Part shown: positions 19,244 to 27,660 of the stretch, in pieces
Numbering within the stretch: position 1 is the stretch's first letter
Layout: each line of letters opens with the position of its first letter
Program-made: the position numbers and the translations under genes
Assembly: GCA_020832185.1 (NCBI GenBank)
Contig: JAFIFE010000018.1
Coordinates: 1-64,000 of the forward strand
Direction of reading: 5' to 3'
DNA length: 64,000 bases
From: Alkalibacterium sp.
GTDB taxonomy: Bacteria; Bacillota; Bacilli; Lactobacillales; Carnobacteriaceae_A
The notes under the pieces: generated by a model
Databases searched by the model: none
What the model was told of the DNA's origin: nothing
Seen by the model: the letters and a program-made list of their open reading frames with translations, nothing else

Positions 19244-19840
19244 TTACTCTTCTTCTTCCTCTTCGGAATCATCAAGCACGCCTTCATCATCAACGATATT
19301 CAGGCCTTTTAATTCCTCGCTGTCTTCTTCGTCCTCATCACCAAGGTCATCTAAATCAGCTTTGTATTCACCTAAATCTTCTTCATCTTCGTCATCCACC
19401 ATAACGCCGTGTTCATCAACTTCAACGGGCGCACCGTATTTGACGACTGCTTCGTCATCATCATCTTCTTCTATTTCTTCTTCATCGGCTTCTTCATCAT
19501 CATACGCATCAAAGCCTTTATGTTTCTTACGACGCGGTCTTTCATCTTCTTCGTCGTTATCGTGTGTGATTTCTTCATCGATTGAATCGATTGGGTACCA
19601 CGCACGAAGACCCCAGCGGTTATCTCCTAATGAAATATAACGGCCATCTACATTTAAATCTGTATAGAACTGGATCATTTCCTGTTCTAATACACTATCA
19701 TCTAATTCTAAATAATCAGCTACTTCTGCCAGTAAGTCATTAAACTCTGAGACTTCTCCTGTTGTTTCAAGGATTGCATGGGCAACGTCTACCATAGCTA
19801 GTTCGTTTTTGGATTGACCTTTAAATTGACTTAATTCCAC
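19244..19840 (-). CDS. rpoE: DNA-directed RNA polymerase delta subunit
   Basis: 198 residues. The folded N-terminal HARE-HTH domain (about 1-90; VDVAHAILETTGEVSEFNDLLAEVADYL) is followed by a long disordered tail made almost wholly of Asp and Glu, the hallmark of delta. It binds RNA polymerase of Gram-positive bacteria, promotes recycling and lowers non-specific initiation. Gene order rpoE-pyrG-fba is as in Bacillus without spo0F. Confidence 0.97.
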   Translation of the reverse strand: MELSQFKGQSKNELAMVDVAHAILETTGEVSEFNDLLAEVADYLELDDSVLEQEMIQFYTDLNVDGRYISLGDNRWGLRAWYPIDSIDEEITHDNDEEDERPRRKKHKGFDAYDDEEADEEEIEEDDDDEAVVKYGAPVEVDEHGVMVDDEDEEDLGEYKADLDDLGDEDEEDSEELKGLNIVDDEGVLDDSEEEEEE

Positions 19841-19906
19841 GACTGTAACGCCCTTTCTATCTTCGTTTTCACCTTACTCTTACCTCAACTAATTTATACT
19901 ACATGA

Positions 19907-20347
19907 TTACGTTGTGAAACGCAATCTAATTTGGTATTCTCCCAATTTTTGTTCGTTGGCATGAAGCTCATAATCTACCCATACGCGTCCTGAAAATGGC
20001 CGGTCATAATAACTGACCCTCAAATCCCCAGTTGTCACGTCAAGCGGGATGATTCCAGCAGGAGAATTGTAATTTGACTGTGTTCGTTTGTTACTGTTGA
20101 ATGTCAGGCGCATCGTCTGCTCGCCGTTTCTTATCAGATGGACCACACCGTCCGGATTGATTTTAACTGTGACGGGAACTGTTGACCCTTCGTGTGTTTC
20201 TTCAAAACGAATATAGTAGCTGTTATTCATGTAGACGACTCGTCCTTTTTCTTCAAACGAATGCTGATGTGTTTCTCCGTTTTGTATATATGATGTTTCC
20301 ATTTGTACTTCGGCAGGTAGCCCGTTCTTTAGCTCTTTTGAAGGCAA
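19907..20347 (-). CDS. DUF1934 beta-barrel protein (YwiB-like)
   Basis: 146 residues, alternating beta strands with no membrane segment (VQMETSYIQNGETHQHSFEEKGRVVYMNNSYYIRF...). The length and strand pattern match the YwiB/DUF1934 family, a calycin-like small barrel of unknown function, often near rpoE as here. The start is a TTG with AAGGAAGGAG seven bases upstream; no ATG serves better. It is the first gene of the minus-strand run ahead of rpoE. Confidence 0.75.
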   Translation of the reverse strand: MPSKELKNGLPAEVQMETSYIQNGETHQHSFEEKGRVVYMNNSYYIRFEETHEGSTVPVTVKINPDGVVHLIRNGEQTMRLTFNSNKRTQSNYNSPAGIIPLDVTTGDLRVSYYDRPFSGRVWVDYELHANEQKLGEYQIRLRFTT

Positions 20348-20461
20348 AATCGCTACTCCTTCCTTTACATATCTTTAAAATTGTCTGTCACTCATAGTTT
20401 ATCATAAATTATCAGACACGTCTCATTGTATATTTGACATCAAGGCCCCAAACCCTTTAAT

Positions 20462-20473
20462 TTTTGGTATACT
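20462..20473 (+). promoter_or_regulatory. lipL promoter, extended -10
   Basis: TTTTTGGTATACT contains TG-N-TATACT, an extended -10 that can act without a good -35. Predicted start about 20480, which favours the lipL start codon at 20514 over the ATG at 20481. Confidence 0.5.
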
Positions 20474-20513
20474 GAAGAAAATGACGACTAAATCAGACGA
20501 AGGACGGAGAGTC

Positions 20514-21347
20514 ATGACTACAGCACTTTCTTTTTTAACCGAGTATAATACCCCCTTTTTACTGTATGACGAATTGCCTTCTTTCTATATGGATCATCCC
20601 TACGCCCCTTTTGCATTAACAGATGCGTTTATAAAGGAAGCAGGAGACACAAGTCAGCCCATTTTACATTTCTGGCAGACACCTCCCCTGATCATTCTGG
20701 GAATGATGGATACAAAACTGCCTTTTTTAAACGAGGCGCTCCCTTCTTTTGCAACGTATAGCTACCCATATATCGTTAGAAATTCAGGTGGACTTGCTGT
20801 CGTAGGGGATGAAGGCGTACTTAATTTCTCCATGGTTTTTCCGGAAGGCGATCACCGTCTGCCCATCGATGAAGCCTATTCACGAATGCATCAGGTTATT
20901 CAGTTAGCCTTTTCTTCCTTTAAGACATCGATTGATGCTTATGAAATTAAAGACTCTTACTGCCCAGGCGATTTCGATTTAAGTATCGACGGTAGAAAAA
21001 TTGCCGGCATTTCTCAGCGCCGGATCAGAGGAGGCATCGCCATTATGATTTATTTAAGCGTCTCGGGCGACCAGCACAAACGCGCTCAAATGATTCGTGA
21101 ATTTTATGATAAAGGGCTGAAAGGGACAGAAACCAAATGGACTTTTCCAGTGGTCGATCCTGAAGTCATGACTACGCTGGAAGAAGCATTCGATACACCG
21201 ATGACGATAGATAACGTCAAGCAGCGGATATTAGCTGCGTTTGACCCAGTGCCCATTCAAAAAGGAGACATCACGCCTTCTATTACGGAGTCATACAAAG
21301 AAGGATTCGAAAAAATGACCACTAGAAATGATAAACTACTGCCCTAA
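20514..21347 (+). CDS. lipL: octanoyl-[GcvH]:protein N-octanoyltransferase (LipL-like)
   Basis: 277 residues from the ATG with GGAGAG upstream. It belongs to the lipoate/biotin ligase fold: IVRNSGGLAVVGDEGVLNFSMV, then SYCPGDFDLSIDGRKIAGISQRR. With this start the cysteine of SYCPG is residue 150, the position of the catalytic Cys150 of Bacillus LipL, which moves octanoyl groups from GcvH to 2-oxoacid dehydrogenase E2 subunits. A lipoate-protein ligase A is the alternative, but the cysteine and spacing favour LipL. The next gene is the YwfO-like HD protein, also a neighbour of the LipL gene (ywfL) in Bacillus. Confidence 0.82.
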   Translation: MTTALSFLTEYNTPFLLYDELPSFYMDHPYAPFALTDAFIKEAGDTSQPILHFWQTPPLIILGMMDTKLPFLNEALPSFATYSYPYIVRNSGGLAVVGDEGVLNFSMVFPEGDHRLPIDEAYSRMHQVIQLAFSSFKTSIDAYEIKDSYCPGDFDLSIDGRKIAGISQRRIRGGIAIMIYLSVSGDQHKRAQMIREFYDKGLKGTETKWTFPVVDPEVMTTLEEAFDTPMTIDNVKQRILAAFDPVPIQKGDITPSITESYKEGFEKMTTRNDKLLP

Positions 21348-21351
21348 TTAG

Positions 21352-21388
21352 TCCTCAGTGCTTGAGGTTCAAGAGAGGAGCCTTTTTT
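21352..21388 (+). terminator. lipL terminator
   Basis: Two-part stem TCCTC/GAGGA and CTTGA/TCAAG with a small internal loop, then GCC and six T. Confidence 0.7.
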
Positions 21389-21446
21389 ACTTTTAACAGC
21401 ACCTTCTTATGTGTGATGATGTGAGAAGTCAGAGTAAAAAAGAACG

Positions 21447-22808
21447 ATGATGTGTATTGAAACATTTGAAAAATCAGACCGTCTGCCTATTGAAAAAGTA
21501 TTCAAAGACCCGGTACATGATTATATTCATGTGCGCCACAGATTGATTTTAGACTTGATCGACACGAAAGAATTCCAGCGGCTGCGACGCATCAAACAGC
21601 TCGGGACTGCCCAGTTCACTTTTCATGGAGCGGAACATTCGCGGTTTTCACATTCCTTAGGGGTGTACGAACTGACACGCCGCATCGTAGATATGTTTGA
21701 ACGCAATTATCCGGATGACTGGGACTGCAACATGCGTTTAGTGACTTTATGCGCCGCCTTGCTCCATGATGTCGGACATGGCCCATTTTCTCACACCTTT
21801 GAGAAAATATTTAATACGGATCATGAATCGCTGACCACTGAAATCATCTTATCTGATGAAACTGAAGTCAATAAAGTCCTGAAACGCGTTTCTCATGATT
21901 TTCCAAACCAAGTGGCAAGTGTCATTACAAAACAGCACCCTAATCCCCAGGTGGTGCAACTGATTTCCAGCCAAATCGACGCCGATCGTATGGACTATCT
22001 TCAAAGAGATGCCTTTTTTACCGGTGCAACCTATGGCGCCTTTGATCTGTCACGCATCCTGCGGGTGATTCGTCCGTATAAAGACGGAATCGCCTTTCAG
22101 TATCAGGGCATGCATGCGGTAGAAGACTATATCGTCAGCCGCTTCCAGATGTATATGCAAGTCTATTTTCACCCGGCCTCTCGAGGGATGGAAGTCACCC
22201 TTGACCGGTTACTTTTCCGTGCAAAACAATTGTATAAAGAAGACACTTTATACCCTGCCTTCGGACTGCTGGATCCCTTTTTCGAGGAAAACCCGACACT
22301 GGACGACTACCTTAAACTTGATGACGGTGTTTTACAGACCGCTATCACTTTATGGACTGACAGTGAAGATGCTTATCTGAGCGAGTTATCGAAAATGTTC
22401 CTGCACCGAAAACCTCTGAAATCCGTCACGTATATCGACGGAAAAGACGATGACATTGTGGAAACCCTGCGTGACATCGTCGGCAGCTTGACATATGACA
22501 AGAACCTGTATACCATGACCAATAGCAGTTCAGATTTACCTTACGACTACAAACTTAAAAATAAAACACCTATCCACCTCATGCAGTCAGACGGCACATT
22601 GGTCGAGCTGAGTAAAGTCAGTCCGATCGTTAAAACCCTGAGTGGCAATTTGCATGGCGATCACCGCTTATATGTCCCTAAAGAATTTTTAGAACACCAA
22701 AGCGCCAATATAAATATGTTTCAGGAAGAATATGATGCTTTCCAGCGCTACATTGTGAATGGGGCTATAATCAATCCTTATGAAACGAAGAATGGAGAAA
22801 ATGAATGA
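21447..22808 (+). CDS. HD-domain phosphohydrolase / dNTP triphosphohydrolase (YwfO, EF1143-like)
   Basis: 453 residues. The HD metal site is clear: HGAEHSRFSHSLGVYELTRR, LLHDVGHGPFSHTFE and a downstream SSQIDADRMDYLQRD. The same layout is found in Enterococcus EF1143, a dNTP triphosphohydrolase that controls nucleotide pools; that activity here is inferred. The ribosome site before the two consecutive ATGs is weak. The stop codon overlaps the next ATG (ATGA), so translation of the HAD phosphatase is probably coupled. Confidence 0.85.
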   Translation: MMCIETFEKSDRLPIEKVFKDPVHDYIHVRHRLILDLIDTKEFQRLRRIKQLGTAQFTFHGAEHSRFSHSLGVYELTRRIVDMFERNYPDDWDCNMRLVTLCAALLHDVGHGPFSHTFEKIFNTDHESLTTEIILSDETEVNKVLKRVSHDFPNQVASVITKQHPNPQVVQLISSQIDADRMDYLQRDAFFTGATYGAFDLSRILRVIRPYKDGIAFQYQGMHAVEDYIVSRFQMYMQVYFHPASRGMEVTLDRLLFRAKQLYKEDTLYPAFGLLDPFFEENPTLDDYLKLDDGVLQTAITLWTDSEDAYLSELSKMFLHRKPLKSVTYIDGKDDDIVETLRDIVGSLTYDKNLYTMTNSSSDLPYDYKLKNKTPIHLMQSDGTLVELSKVSPIVKTLSGNLHGDHRLYVPKEFLEHQSANINMFQEEYDAFQRYIVNGAIINPYETKNGENE

Positions 22809-23614
22809 CGATCGAACTAGTAGCAATTGATTTAGACGGAACTTTATTAAACGAAGAACACAAAATAAACCCGGAAGTTAAAGCAGCGATACAATCGGCC
22901 AAGCAGGCAGGCGTTAAAATCGTTATTTGTACGGGTCGACCGTTTCCTGGAGCGACTGACTTCTTAGATGAACTGGATTTAAGAGATGATGATGATTATG
23001 TCATCACTTATAATGGGGGTCTGGTTCAGGAAGTAAAATCTGGAAAGGCTGTCGTTAAACATATGATGGATCACCAGGATTACGTTACGTTACAGGAAGC
23101 GGCTTTAAATGCCGGTTCTCACTTCCATGCGATTCATAACGAAGGGATTTTCACACCTAATAGTGACATCAGTGAATACTCTGTTCGTGAAGCGTATATG
23201 ATTGGTCTTCCCCTCTTTCACCGTAAACCGGATGAGATGGATCCAGCTGTCATTTATAACAAAATGATGATGATCGATGAAGAGTCTATTCTGGAAAAAG
23301 CCATCTCGCGCTTACCAAAATCATTGTGGGAAAAGTACACTATTTTACGCAGTGAACCGTTCTTTCTGGAACTACTGAATAAAAAAGCAAGTAAAGGTAC
23401 AGCCGTCAAAGAACTGGCTGAACTCCTATCTATTCCCCAAAAATCGGTCATGGCTATCGGTGATGGTGGCAACGACCTCGATATGATCGAATGGGCCGGC
23501 ATTGGTGTGGCGATGGAAAATGCACGTGATGAAGTCAAAGCAGTGGCGGATCACATTACTGTTTCGAATAAAGAAAATGGCGTCGCCAAAGCGCTGGAAA
23601 AGTTTGTATTGTAA
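22805..23614 (+). CDS. Cof-type HAD-superfamily sugar phosphatase
   Basis: 269 residues. Motif I DLDGTLL (9-15) with the nucleophilic aspartate, a C2-type cap (YNGGLVQ and LEKAISRLPK region), motif III lysine, and motif IV GDGGNDLDMIEWAGIGVAM. Typical YidA/Cof phosphatase acting on sugar phosphates or flavin-type phosphomonoesters; the substrate is unknown. It overlaps the preceding HD gene by 4 bp and has GGAG seven bases upstream of its ATG. Confidence 0.9.
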   Translation: MTIELVAIDLDGTLLNEEHKINPEVKAAIQSAKQAGVKIVICTGRPFPGATDFLDELDLRDDDDYVITYNGGLVQEVKSGKAVVKHMMDHQDYVTLQEAALNAGSHFHAIHNEGIFTPNSDISEYSVREAYMIGLPLFHRKPDEMDPAVIYNKMMMIDEESILEKAISRLPKSLWEKYTILRSEPFFLELLNKKASKGTAVKELAELLSIPQKSVMAIGDGGNDLDMIEWAGIGVAMENARDEVKAVADHITVSNKENGVAKALEKFVL

Positions 23615-23644
23615 TAAATTCCTCACCCTAATTAATCAATTCGA

Positions 23645-23677
23645 AGGAAAGGCTATTATTTAGCCTTTCCTTTTTTT
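23645..23677 (+). terminator. terminator after the HD/HAD operon
   Basis: GGAAAGGCTA, TTAT loop, TAGCCTTTCC, then seven T. Confidence 0.93.
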
Positions 23678-23721
23678 AGTGCTATACTGATAATAGACTA
23701 AAGAAAAGGAGCGCGATCAGT

Positions 23722-24162
23722 ATGCCAGACAAAGTTGTTTATACTACTTCCGCAGTCAACATAGGAGCTAGAGAAGGTGGCAATAGTCATACACCTGACC
23801 ATTCATATGAAGTGAAAATCGATACACCTAAAAAAATGGGTGGTGAAGAAAACGGAACTAACCCGGAACAGCTCTTTGCTCTAGGGTACAGTGCCTGCTT
23901 CCACTCAGCATTGAATCATTATAAAAAAGAAGAGAATATCGACAATCGCTCTCAAGTGACCTTAACCGTACACTTGCTGAAAGATCCTGAAGATGGCGGA
24001 TTTAAATTGAGTGCCGAAATTGAAGTCGGGGTTGAAGATATGCCCGAAGAACAGGCTCAGAAACTCGCAGAGAAAGCTCACGCATTCTGTCCTTACTCAA
24101 AAGCGACAAAAGGAAACATTGAATCTACAGTCAAAGCTGTTCCTTACGTCGAAGGCAAATAA
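23722..24162 (+). CDS. ohr: organic hydroperoxide resistance protein, Ohr/OsmC family
   Basis: 146 residues. Two redox cysteines at expected sites: Cys59 in GYSACFHSAL and Cys123 in AFCPYSKAT. Thiol peroxidase reducing organic hydroperoxides, with lipoylated proteins as the electron donor in studied members; the nearby lipL is therefore a plausible functional link but not proof. AAAGGAG lies 11 bases before the ATG and TATACT at 23683-23688. It has its own terminator; no OhrR gene is adjacent. Confidence 0.93.
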   Translation: MPDKVVYTTSAVNIGAREGGNSHTPDHSYEVKIDTPKKMGGEENGTNPEQLFALGYSACFHSALNHYKKEENIDNRSQVTLTVHLLKDPEDGGFKLSAEIEVGVEDMPEEQAQKLAEKAHAFCPYSKATKGNIESTVKAVPYVEGK

Positions 24163-24205
24163 TTTACTATTTAACTGAATAGGCTGCAGGTTTGCAGCTT
24201 TAACA

Positions 24206-24252
24206 CATACGGGAATCCCATTGGAAACGATGGCGGTTCCCGTATTTTTTTG
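24206..24252 (+). terminator. ohr terminator
   Basis: ATACGGGAA / TTCCCGTAT with an inner CCAT/ATGG arm, then seven T. Confidence 0.92.
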
Positions 24253-24489
24253 TATTCAGAGTATGTTTCAGCATCCCCTTTTTGACTTTCCCGAACACAC
24301 ACCCGTTACGGCGTACTCGCTACTCCTTTCTGCCTCACCTTACCGGAAGCGTCTGCCACTTTTGACTTTTATTTTTTAAAGAGTAATGGTCAGGAATAAA
24401 GTCCTATTCCTAGCCCTTTGCGCGCCCTTAGTCCAGTCGATGGAAGGAGCCGGTCATCGCTCGATTGCACTTTTACAGTTGCGTTCCCC
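24253..24489. other. intergenic region before uvrX
   Basis: About 240 bp with no gene I can support. It holds a small hairpin (AGGAATA/TATTCCT near 24392-24411) and two copies of TTTTGACTTT 80 bp apart; nothing else recognisable. Confidence 0.5.
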
Positions 24490-24538
24490 TTGACGAACCG
24501 AATATATGTTCCTATAATTAAGACAAACATATATTCCC
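24490..24538 (+). promoter_or_regulatory. uvrX promoter with two LexA/SOS-type boxes
   Basis: TTGACG (24490-24495), 17-bp spacer, TATAAT (24513-24518). CGAATATATGTTCC (24499-24512) fills the spacer and matches the Gram-positive LexA pattern CGAAC-N4-GTTCG with C to T at the fifth base and G to C in the right arm. AAACATATATTC (24525-24536) just after the -10 is the same element inverted. A repressor bound to both would cover the whole promoter. Confidence 0.8.
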
Positions 24539-24558
24539 ATTAAGAAGGAGGGCCTATC

Positions 24559-25854
24559 ATGTTACAGATAATGGATTACTCTAATGAGCCGTACAGAGAT
24601 ATTCTATGTATTGACGTGAAATCTTTTTTCGCGTCCGTGGAAGCTGTTGAAAGGAGAGAGCATCCTCTCAAAGCGAAAGTGGCGGTCGTGAGTAAACCGG
24701 ATAATAATGGTGGGCTGGTGTTGGCTTCCTCTCCTTTAGTCAAACAATTATACGGCATAAAAACGGGTACCCGTGTGTACGAAATTCCAAAAGATGCATC
24801 GATCGATGTGGTTGAACCGCGCATGGCTTTATACTTAGAAAAGAATATAGAAATCGTCAATATCTTCAAACGTTTCGTGGCGGAAGAAGATCTTCATGTC
24901 TACAGTATCGATGAGTCTTTTCTCGACGTGACCCGCTCTCACCGCCTGTTTGGCAGTACAGAAGACATAGCAAAAGAAATCCAGTACCTTATCTGGAAAG
25001 AAATGAAGCTCGTCGTAACGATTGGCATCGGAGATAATCCGCTTCTGGCCAAGCTGGCACTGGACCATTCGGCCAAACATGATCAACGCAGTAATTTCAT
25101 AGCGACCTGGCACTATGAAGATGTCCAGAAAACCGTGTGGGAAATTGCACCCCTGAGAGATTTCTGGGGTATCGGATCAAAGACAGAAAAGCACCTTCAG
25201 CGTATCGGCATTCATTCTATTTACGAGTTATCTCAAGCTGATGTGACCAAGCTGAAAAAACGGTTTGGTGTAATAGGTGAGCAACTCTTCTTCCATGCAC
25301 ACGGCATCGACCGGACGCGCTTATCGGAAACCTTTACGCCCAAAGCAACCTCATTCAGTAAAAACCAGATTCTGAACAGAGATTATGTGGATAAACATGA
25401 AGTAGAAATCGTTATCCGCGAAATGGCAGAAGAAAATGCGACGCGGCTCCGTAAGCATCACTTGACGACCGGAATGGTCAAACTCAGTATTGGATTTTCT
25501 AAAGAGATTGACGAACGCGGATTCAGTCACCAGCTGCCTATTGAAAAGACAGATTCATCCCGAAAAATCATTGAAGGACTGCTCATTATATTTAATCGTC
25601 ACTACAAGCGTGTCCCAATCCGCGTTGTGAATGTCACCTTTGGAAAAATCGAGCCCAAGTCCGCCCTGCAGCTGTCGCTGTTCGATTCCGCAGAAAAACT
25701 GATTAATCAGGAAGATTTAGATCAGACCATTGATTCGATCAGACATAAGTACGGCTACACCTCACTGCTTCATGCCAGCAGCTTGTCCAGTGGAGGAACA
25801 GCCCTTTACCGTTCCAAATTATTAGGAGGCCACAGATCCGGAGAGTCTAAATGA
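24559..25854 (+). CDS. uvrX: Y-family DNA polymerase, UvrX/UmuC-like
   Basis: 431 residues. Catalytic acids: CIDVKSFFASVE (Asp19) and YSIDESFLDV (Asp118-Glu119). Palm, fingers, an HhH thumb (FWGIGSKTEKHLQRIGI) and a little-finger domain follow, and QLSLFD near the C-terminus looks like a beta-clamp-binding motif. Error-prone translesion polymerase of the SOS response, matching the UvrX branch rather than housekeeping DinB. AAGGAGGG precedes the ATG. It forms a unit with the YolD-like gene 70 bp downstream. This pair is often carried by mobile elements, but no integrase or repeats are seen here. Confidence 0.93.
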   Translation: MLQIMDYSNEPYRDILCIDVKSFFASVEAVERREHPLKAKVAVVSKPDNNGGLVLASSPLVKQLYGIKTGTRVYEIPKDASIDVVEPRMALYLEKNIEIVNIFKRFVAEEDLHVYSIDESFLDVTRSHRLFGSTEDIAKEIQYLIWKEMKLVVTIGIGDNPLLAKLALDHSAKHDQRSNFIATWHYEDVQKTVWEIAPLRDFWGIGSKTEKHLQRIGIHSIYELSQADVTKLKKRFGVIGEQLFFHAHGIDRTRLSETFTPKATSFSKNQILNRDYVDKHEVEIVIREMAEENATRLRKHHLTTGMVKLSIGFSKEIDERGFSHQLPIEKTDSSRKIIEGLLIIFNRHYKRVPIRVVNVTFGKIEPKSALQLSLFDSAEKLINQEDLDQTIDSIRHKYGYTSLLHASSLSSGGTALYRSKLLGGHRSGESK

Positions 25855-25923
25855 CCTTACAGGAAAAACCCTCTGTCCTATTACTTACTTTTTTTACACC
25901 ACACAAGAAGGAGGCTGATTCAA

Positions 25924-26343
25924 ATGGCACAGGACGTCATCAAGCTTTCCCCGGATGCTTTAGGATACAAAGACCGCGGGAAAATGAAATGGATGGGCAT
26001 GATGCTATCCGATCACGCTGAAGCATTGAAACAACAGAAGAAAGCGACACAGTCAGCTATTATTATGCCTAAAGAGAAACTGTCTCTTGAAGAAATCAGT
26101 ACATTTTTATATAAAAGCTACACTCTGAAAAAACCACTGGCCATCCAATTGGACATCATCAAGGATGGAAGCTATCTCTCAGATATAGAAGGGTTGGCGA
26201 AAGGGTTCAGAGAAGATGAGGTCTATATAAAACTACGCAACCACCAGCTTAAGCAAATACGTCTGGAGGATATCCGCCACATTCATTGGATCGATTCTAC
26301 TCAATGGTTTGAAAAATATCAGCGTCAGTCTATTTCTACCTAA
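25924..26343 (+). CDS. YolD-like protein, UvrX partner
   Basis: 139 residues, no membrane segment. The YolD domain is about 70-135 (AIQLDIIKDGSYLSDIEGLAKGF ... VYIKLRNHQLKQIRLEDIRHIHWI). YolD proteins are encoded beside UvrX-type polymerases in Bacillus and on plasmids and are thought to act as their accessory, by analogy with UmuD. AAGGAGG before the ATG. Co-transcribed with uvrX and closed by a long bidirectional terminator. Confidence 0.85.
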   Translation: MAQDVIKLSPDALGYKDRGKMKWMGMMLSDHAEALKQQKKATQSAIIMPKEKLSLEEISTFLYKSYTLKKPLAIQLDIIKDGSYLSDIEGLAKGFREDEVYIKLRNHQLKQIRLEDIRHIHWIDSTQWFEKYQRQSIST

Positions 26344-26354
26344 CTGTCTTTTTC

Positions 26355-26421
26355 GCACAAAAACACCCTGCATAGGCAGGAAGACTAGCTGTCTTCTTTC
26401 CTATGCAGGGTGTTTTTGTGC
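26355..26421. terminator. bidirectional terminator between yolD-like gene and folT
   Basis: Perfect 22-bp stem (GCACAAAAACACCCTGCATA...) with an inner AAGAC/GTCTT arm. T-tracts are embedded at both ends, so it serves both convergent units. Confidence 0.92.
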
Positions 26422-26432
26422 GTCCTCACTTT

Positions 26433-27392
26433 CTAAGAACGGGCAGTCGAATATTTCATGTATACTCTTCTTAATTGTTTGTTATTTGCAATGAAACGAA
26501 CCGTGAAGATTCGAACAACGATCATGACGGCATTTTGAATCAGTCTTGGCGGCAGGAGGACTGCAACCGGATTTTGAGTTAAAATACGAAGCCATATAGT
26601 GTTCAATGTCAGGTTAATAAACAGAGCAATAACAGCCTCTGCCATTATGATGCGTTTTAGTGATACATTTTTCTTATGCAGAAACAGACCATATACCAGC
26701 CCTGTCAGGAAAGCTGAAAGGGTGAATCCAGGGAAAAACCCTCCCACACCTCCACCAATGATAAATCCCAGCAGATCGGCTAAAACGGCAGCTACTCCTC
26801 CGACCCATGGACCAAAAAGCATCCCTATCAAAGCAGTCGGCAGGAAGGCAAACGTGATACGGACGACGGGTGTCGTAATACCGATTCGGCCAAGTGTAAT
26901 GTTCATCGCTACAAGCAGCCCAACAATCGCAATCCCTTTTGTCCGGTTCCCTAGACGCCACTGTGACAGGCGCACAGCACGGTAAATCAGAAGCCATGTG
27001 TAGAATAAAAAGGCGATGCCGTAAATCACTCCACTTCCTTCATAAATCAAATCGATTTGAAGGATTTCTCGCTGAAGAAACAAGACATACGCTGCTCCTG
27101 TGATTAAAAAACCAAGCAGCAGACTGATCAGGATACTTTCTTCATGCAGTTTTTTCGATACATACAGTCCTAGAAAGAACAAAATGCCTGTAAAGAAAAA
27201 CAGGAAAATGCTATCCGTTAAAATCATCTGCCAATTCCCTGTCTGCCCAGTGAAATAAGCCACTGCATCCGTTCCGATCTGTGTCCTGAAATAAGGAATC
27301 ACAAATGAAACTAAAAGAGGCGCGAATACCCCTATAGAAAGGTACTGTAAAAAAACATTCTGACGGTCGTCAGTATGAGGTGTTGCTGTCAT
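26433..27392 (-). CDS. folT: folate ECF transporter S component FolT with N-terminal membrane extension
   Basis: 319 residues. The C-terminal part (about 152-319) is the FolT fold: LLVAMNITLGRIGITTPVVRITFAFLPTALIGMLFGPWVGG ... GGFFPGFTLSAFLTGLVYG. Plain FolT is about 170-180 residues; here about 150 extra residues with four predicted membrane helices (near 15-35, 56-78, 87-107, 120-141) precede it without a stop or second ribosome site. AAAGGAG lies 10 bases before the ATG. A tetrahydrofolate riboswitch sits upstream and the folate one-carbon genes are next door, supporting folate as substrate. The role of the extension is unknown. Confidence 0.85.
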   Translation of the reverse strand: MTATPHTDDRQNVFLQYLSIGVFAPLLVSFVIPYFRTQIGTDAVAYFTGQTGNWQMILTDSIFLFFFTGILFFLGLYVSKKLHEESILISLLLGFLITGAAYVLFLQREILQIDLIYEGSGVIYGIAFLFYTWLLIYRAVRLSQWRLGNRTKGIAIVGLLVAMNITLGRIGITTPVVRITFAFLPTALIGMLFGPWVGGVAAVLADLLGFIIGGGVGGFFPGFTLSAFLTGLVYGLFLHKKNVSLKRIIMAEAVIALFINLTLNTIWLRILTQNPVAVLLPPRLIQNAVMIVVRIFTVRFIANNKQLRRVYMKYSTARS

Positions 27393-27511
27393 AATCGAAG
27401 ATCTCCTTTAATTTTAATTCTTATCCAGCAGTGAGCTGGGTAAGTGCATTAAACTGAGTACGGTAGCCTCAGAAAAATTAAAGAGTCCTCGCCAAAAAAC
27501 TAGTTCAGTTT

Positions 27512-27608
27512 TCAAGCGGATGCAGAGAGAAATCGCAAAACCACCGTTTTTTCGTCTAGAGGCAACATCCCATCCACCTAGCACTTAACGTTTCTCTCTT
27601 ACTCTTTT
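27512..27608 (-). ncRNA. tetrahydrofolate (THF) riboswitch
   Basis: Minus strand shows the conserved blocks in order: GAGTA, CGTTAAGTGC, GGATGGGATGTTGCC, GACGA, CGGTGG and TGCATCCGCTT. AGAGAGAAA pairs with TTTCTCTCT to form the long arm. This matches the folT-type THF riboswitch. Downstream are an A/U-rich hairpin (AAAACT/AGTTTT followed by TT) and CTGAG/CTCAG and CCAGC/GCTGG stems before the folT ribosome site; whether control is at transcription or translation is not decided by sequence. Confidence 0.93.
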
Positions 27609-27617
27609 TCCTTCTTT

Positions 27618-27646
27618 ATTATAAGTTAGTCTGTGCCTATCCTCAA
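27618..27646 (-). promoter_or_regulatory. folT promoter
   Basis: TTGAGG (27646-27641), 17-bp spacer, TATAAT (27623-27618) on the minus strand; start near 27611, at the first base of the riboswitch. It lies directly behind the stop codon of the cyclo-ligase gene. Confidence 0.85.
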
Positions 27647-27660
27647 TAGGGCAGGAACAT

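Noticed and set aside
24559-26343. Mobile element carrying uvrX-yolD
   Set aside because: The pair is often plasmid- or phage-borne, but no integrase, transposase, direct repeats or attachment site are seen around it.
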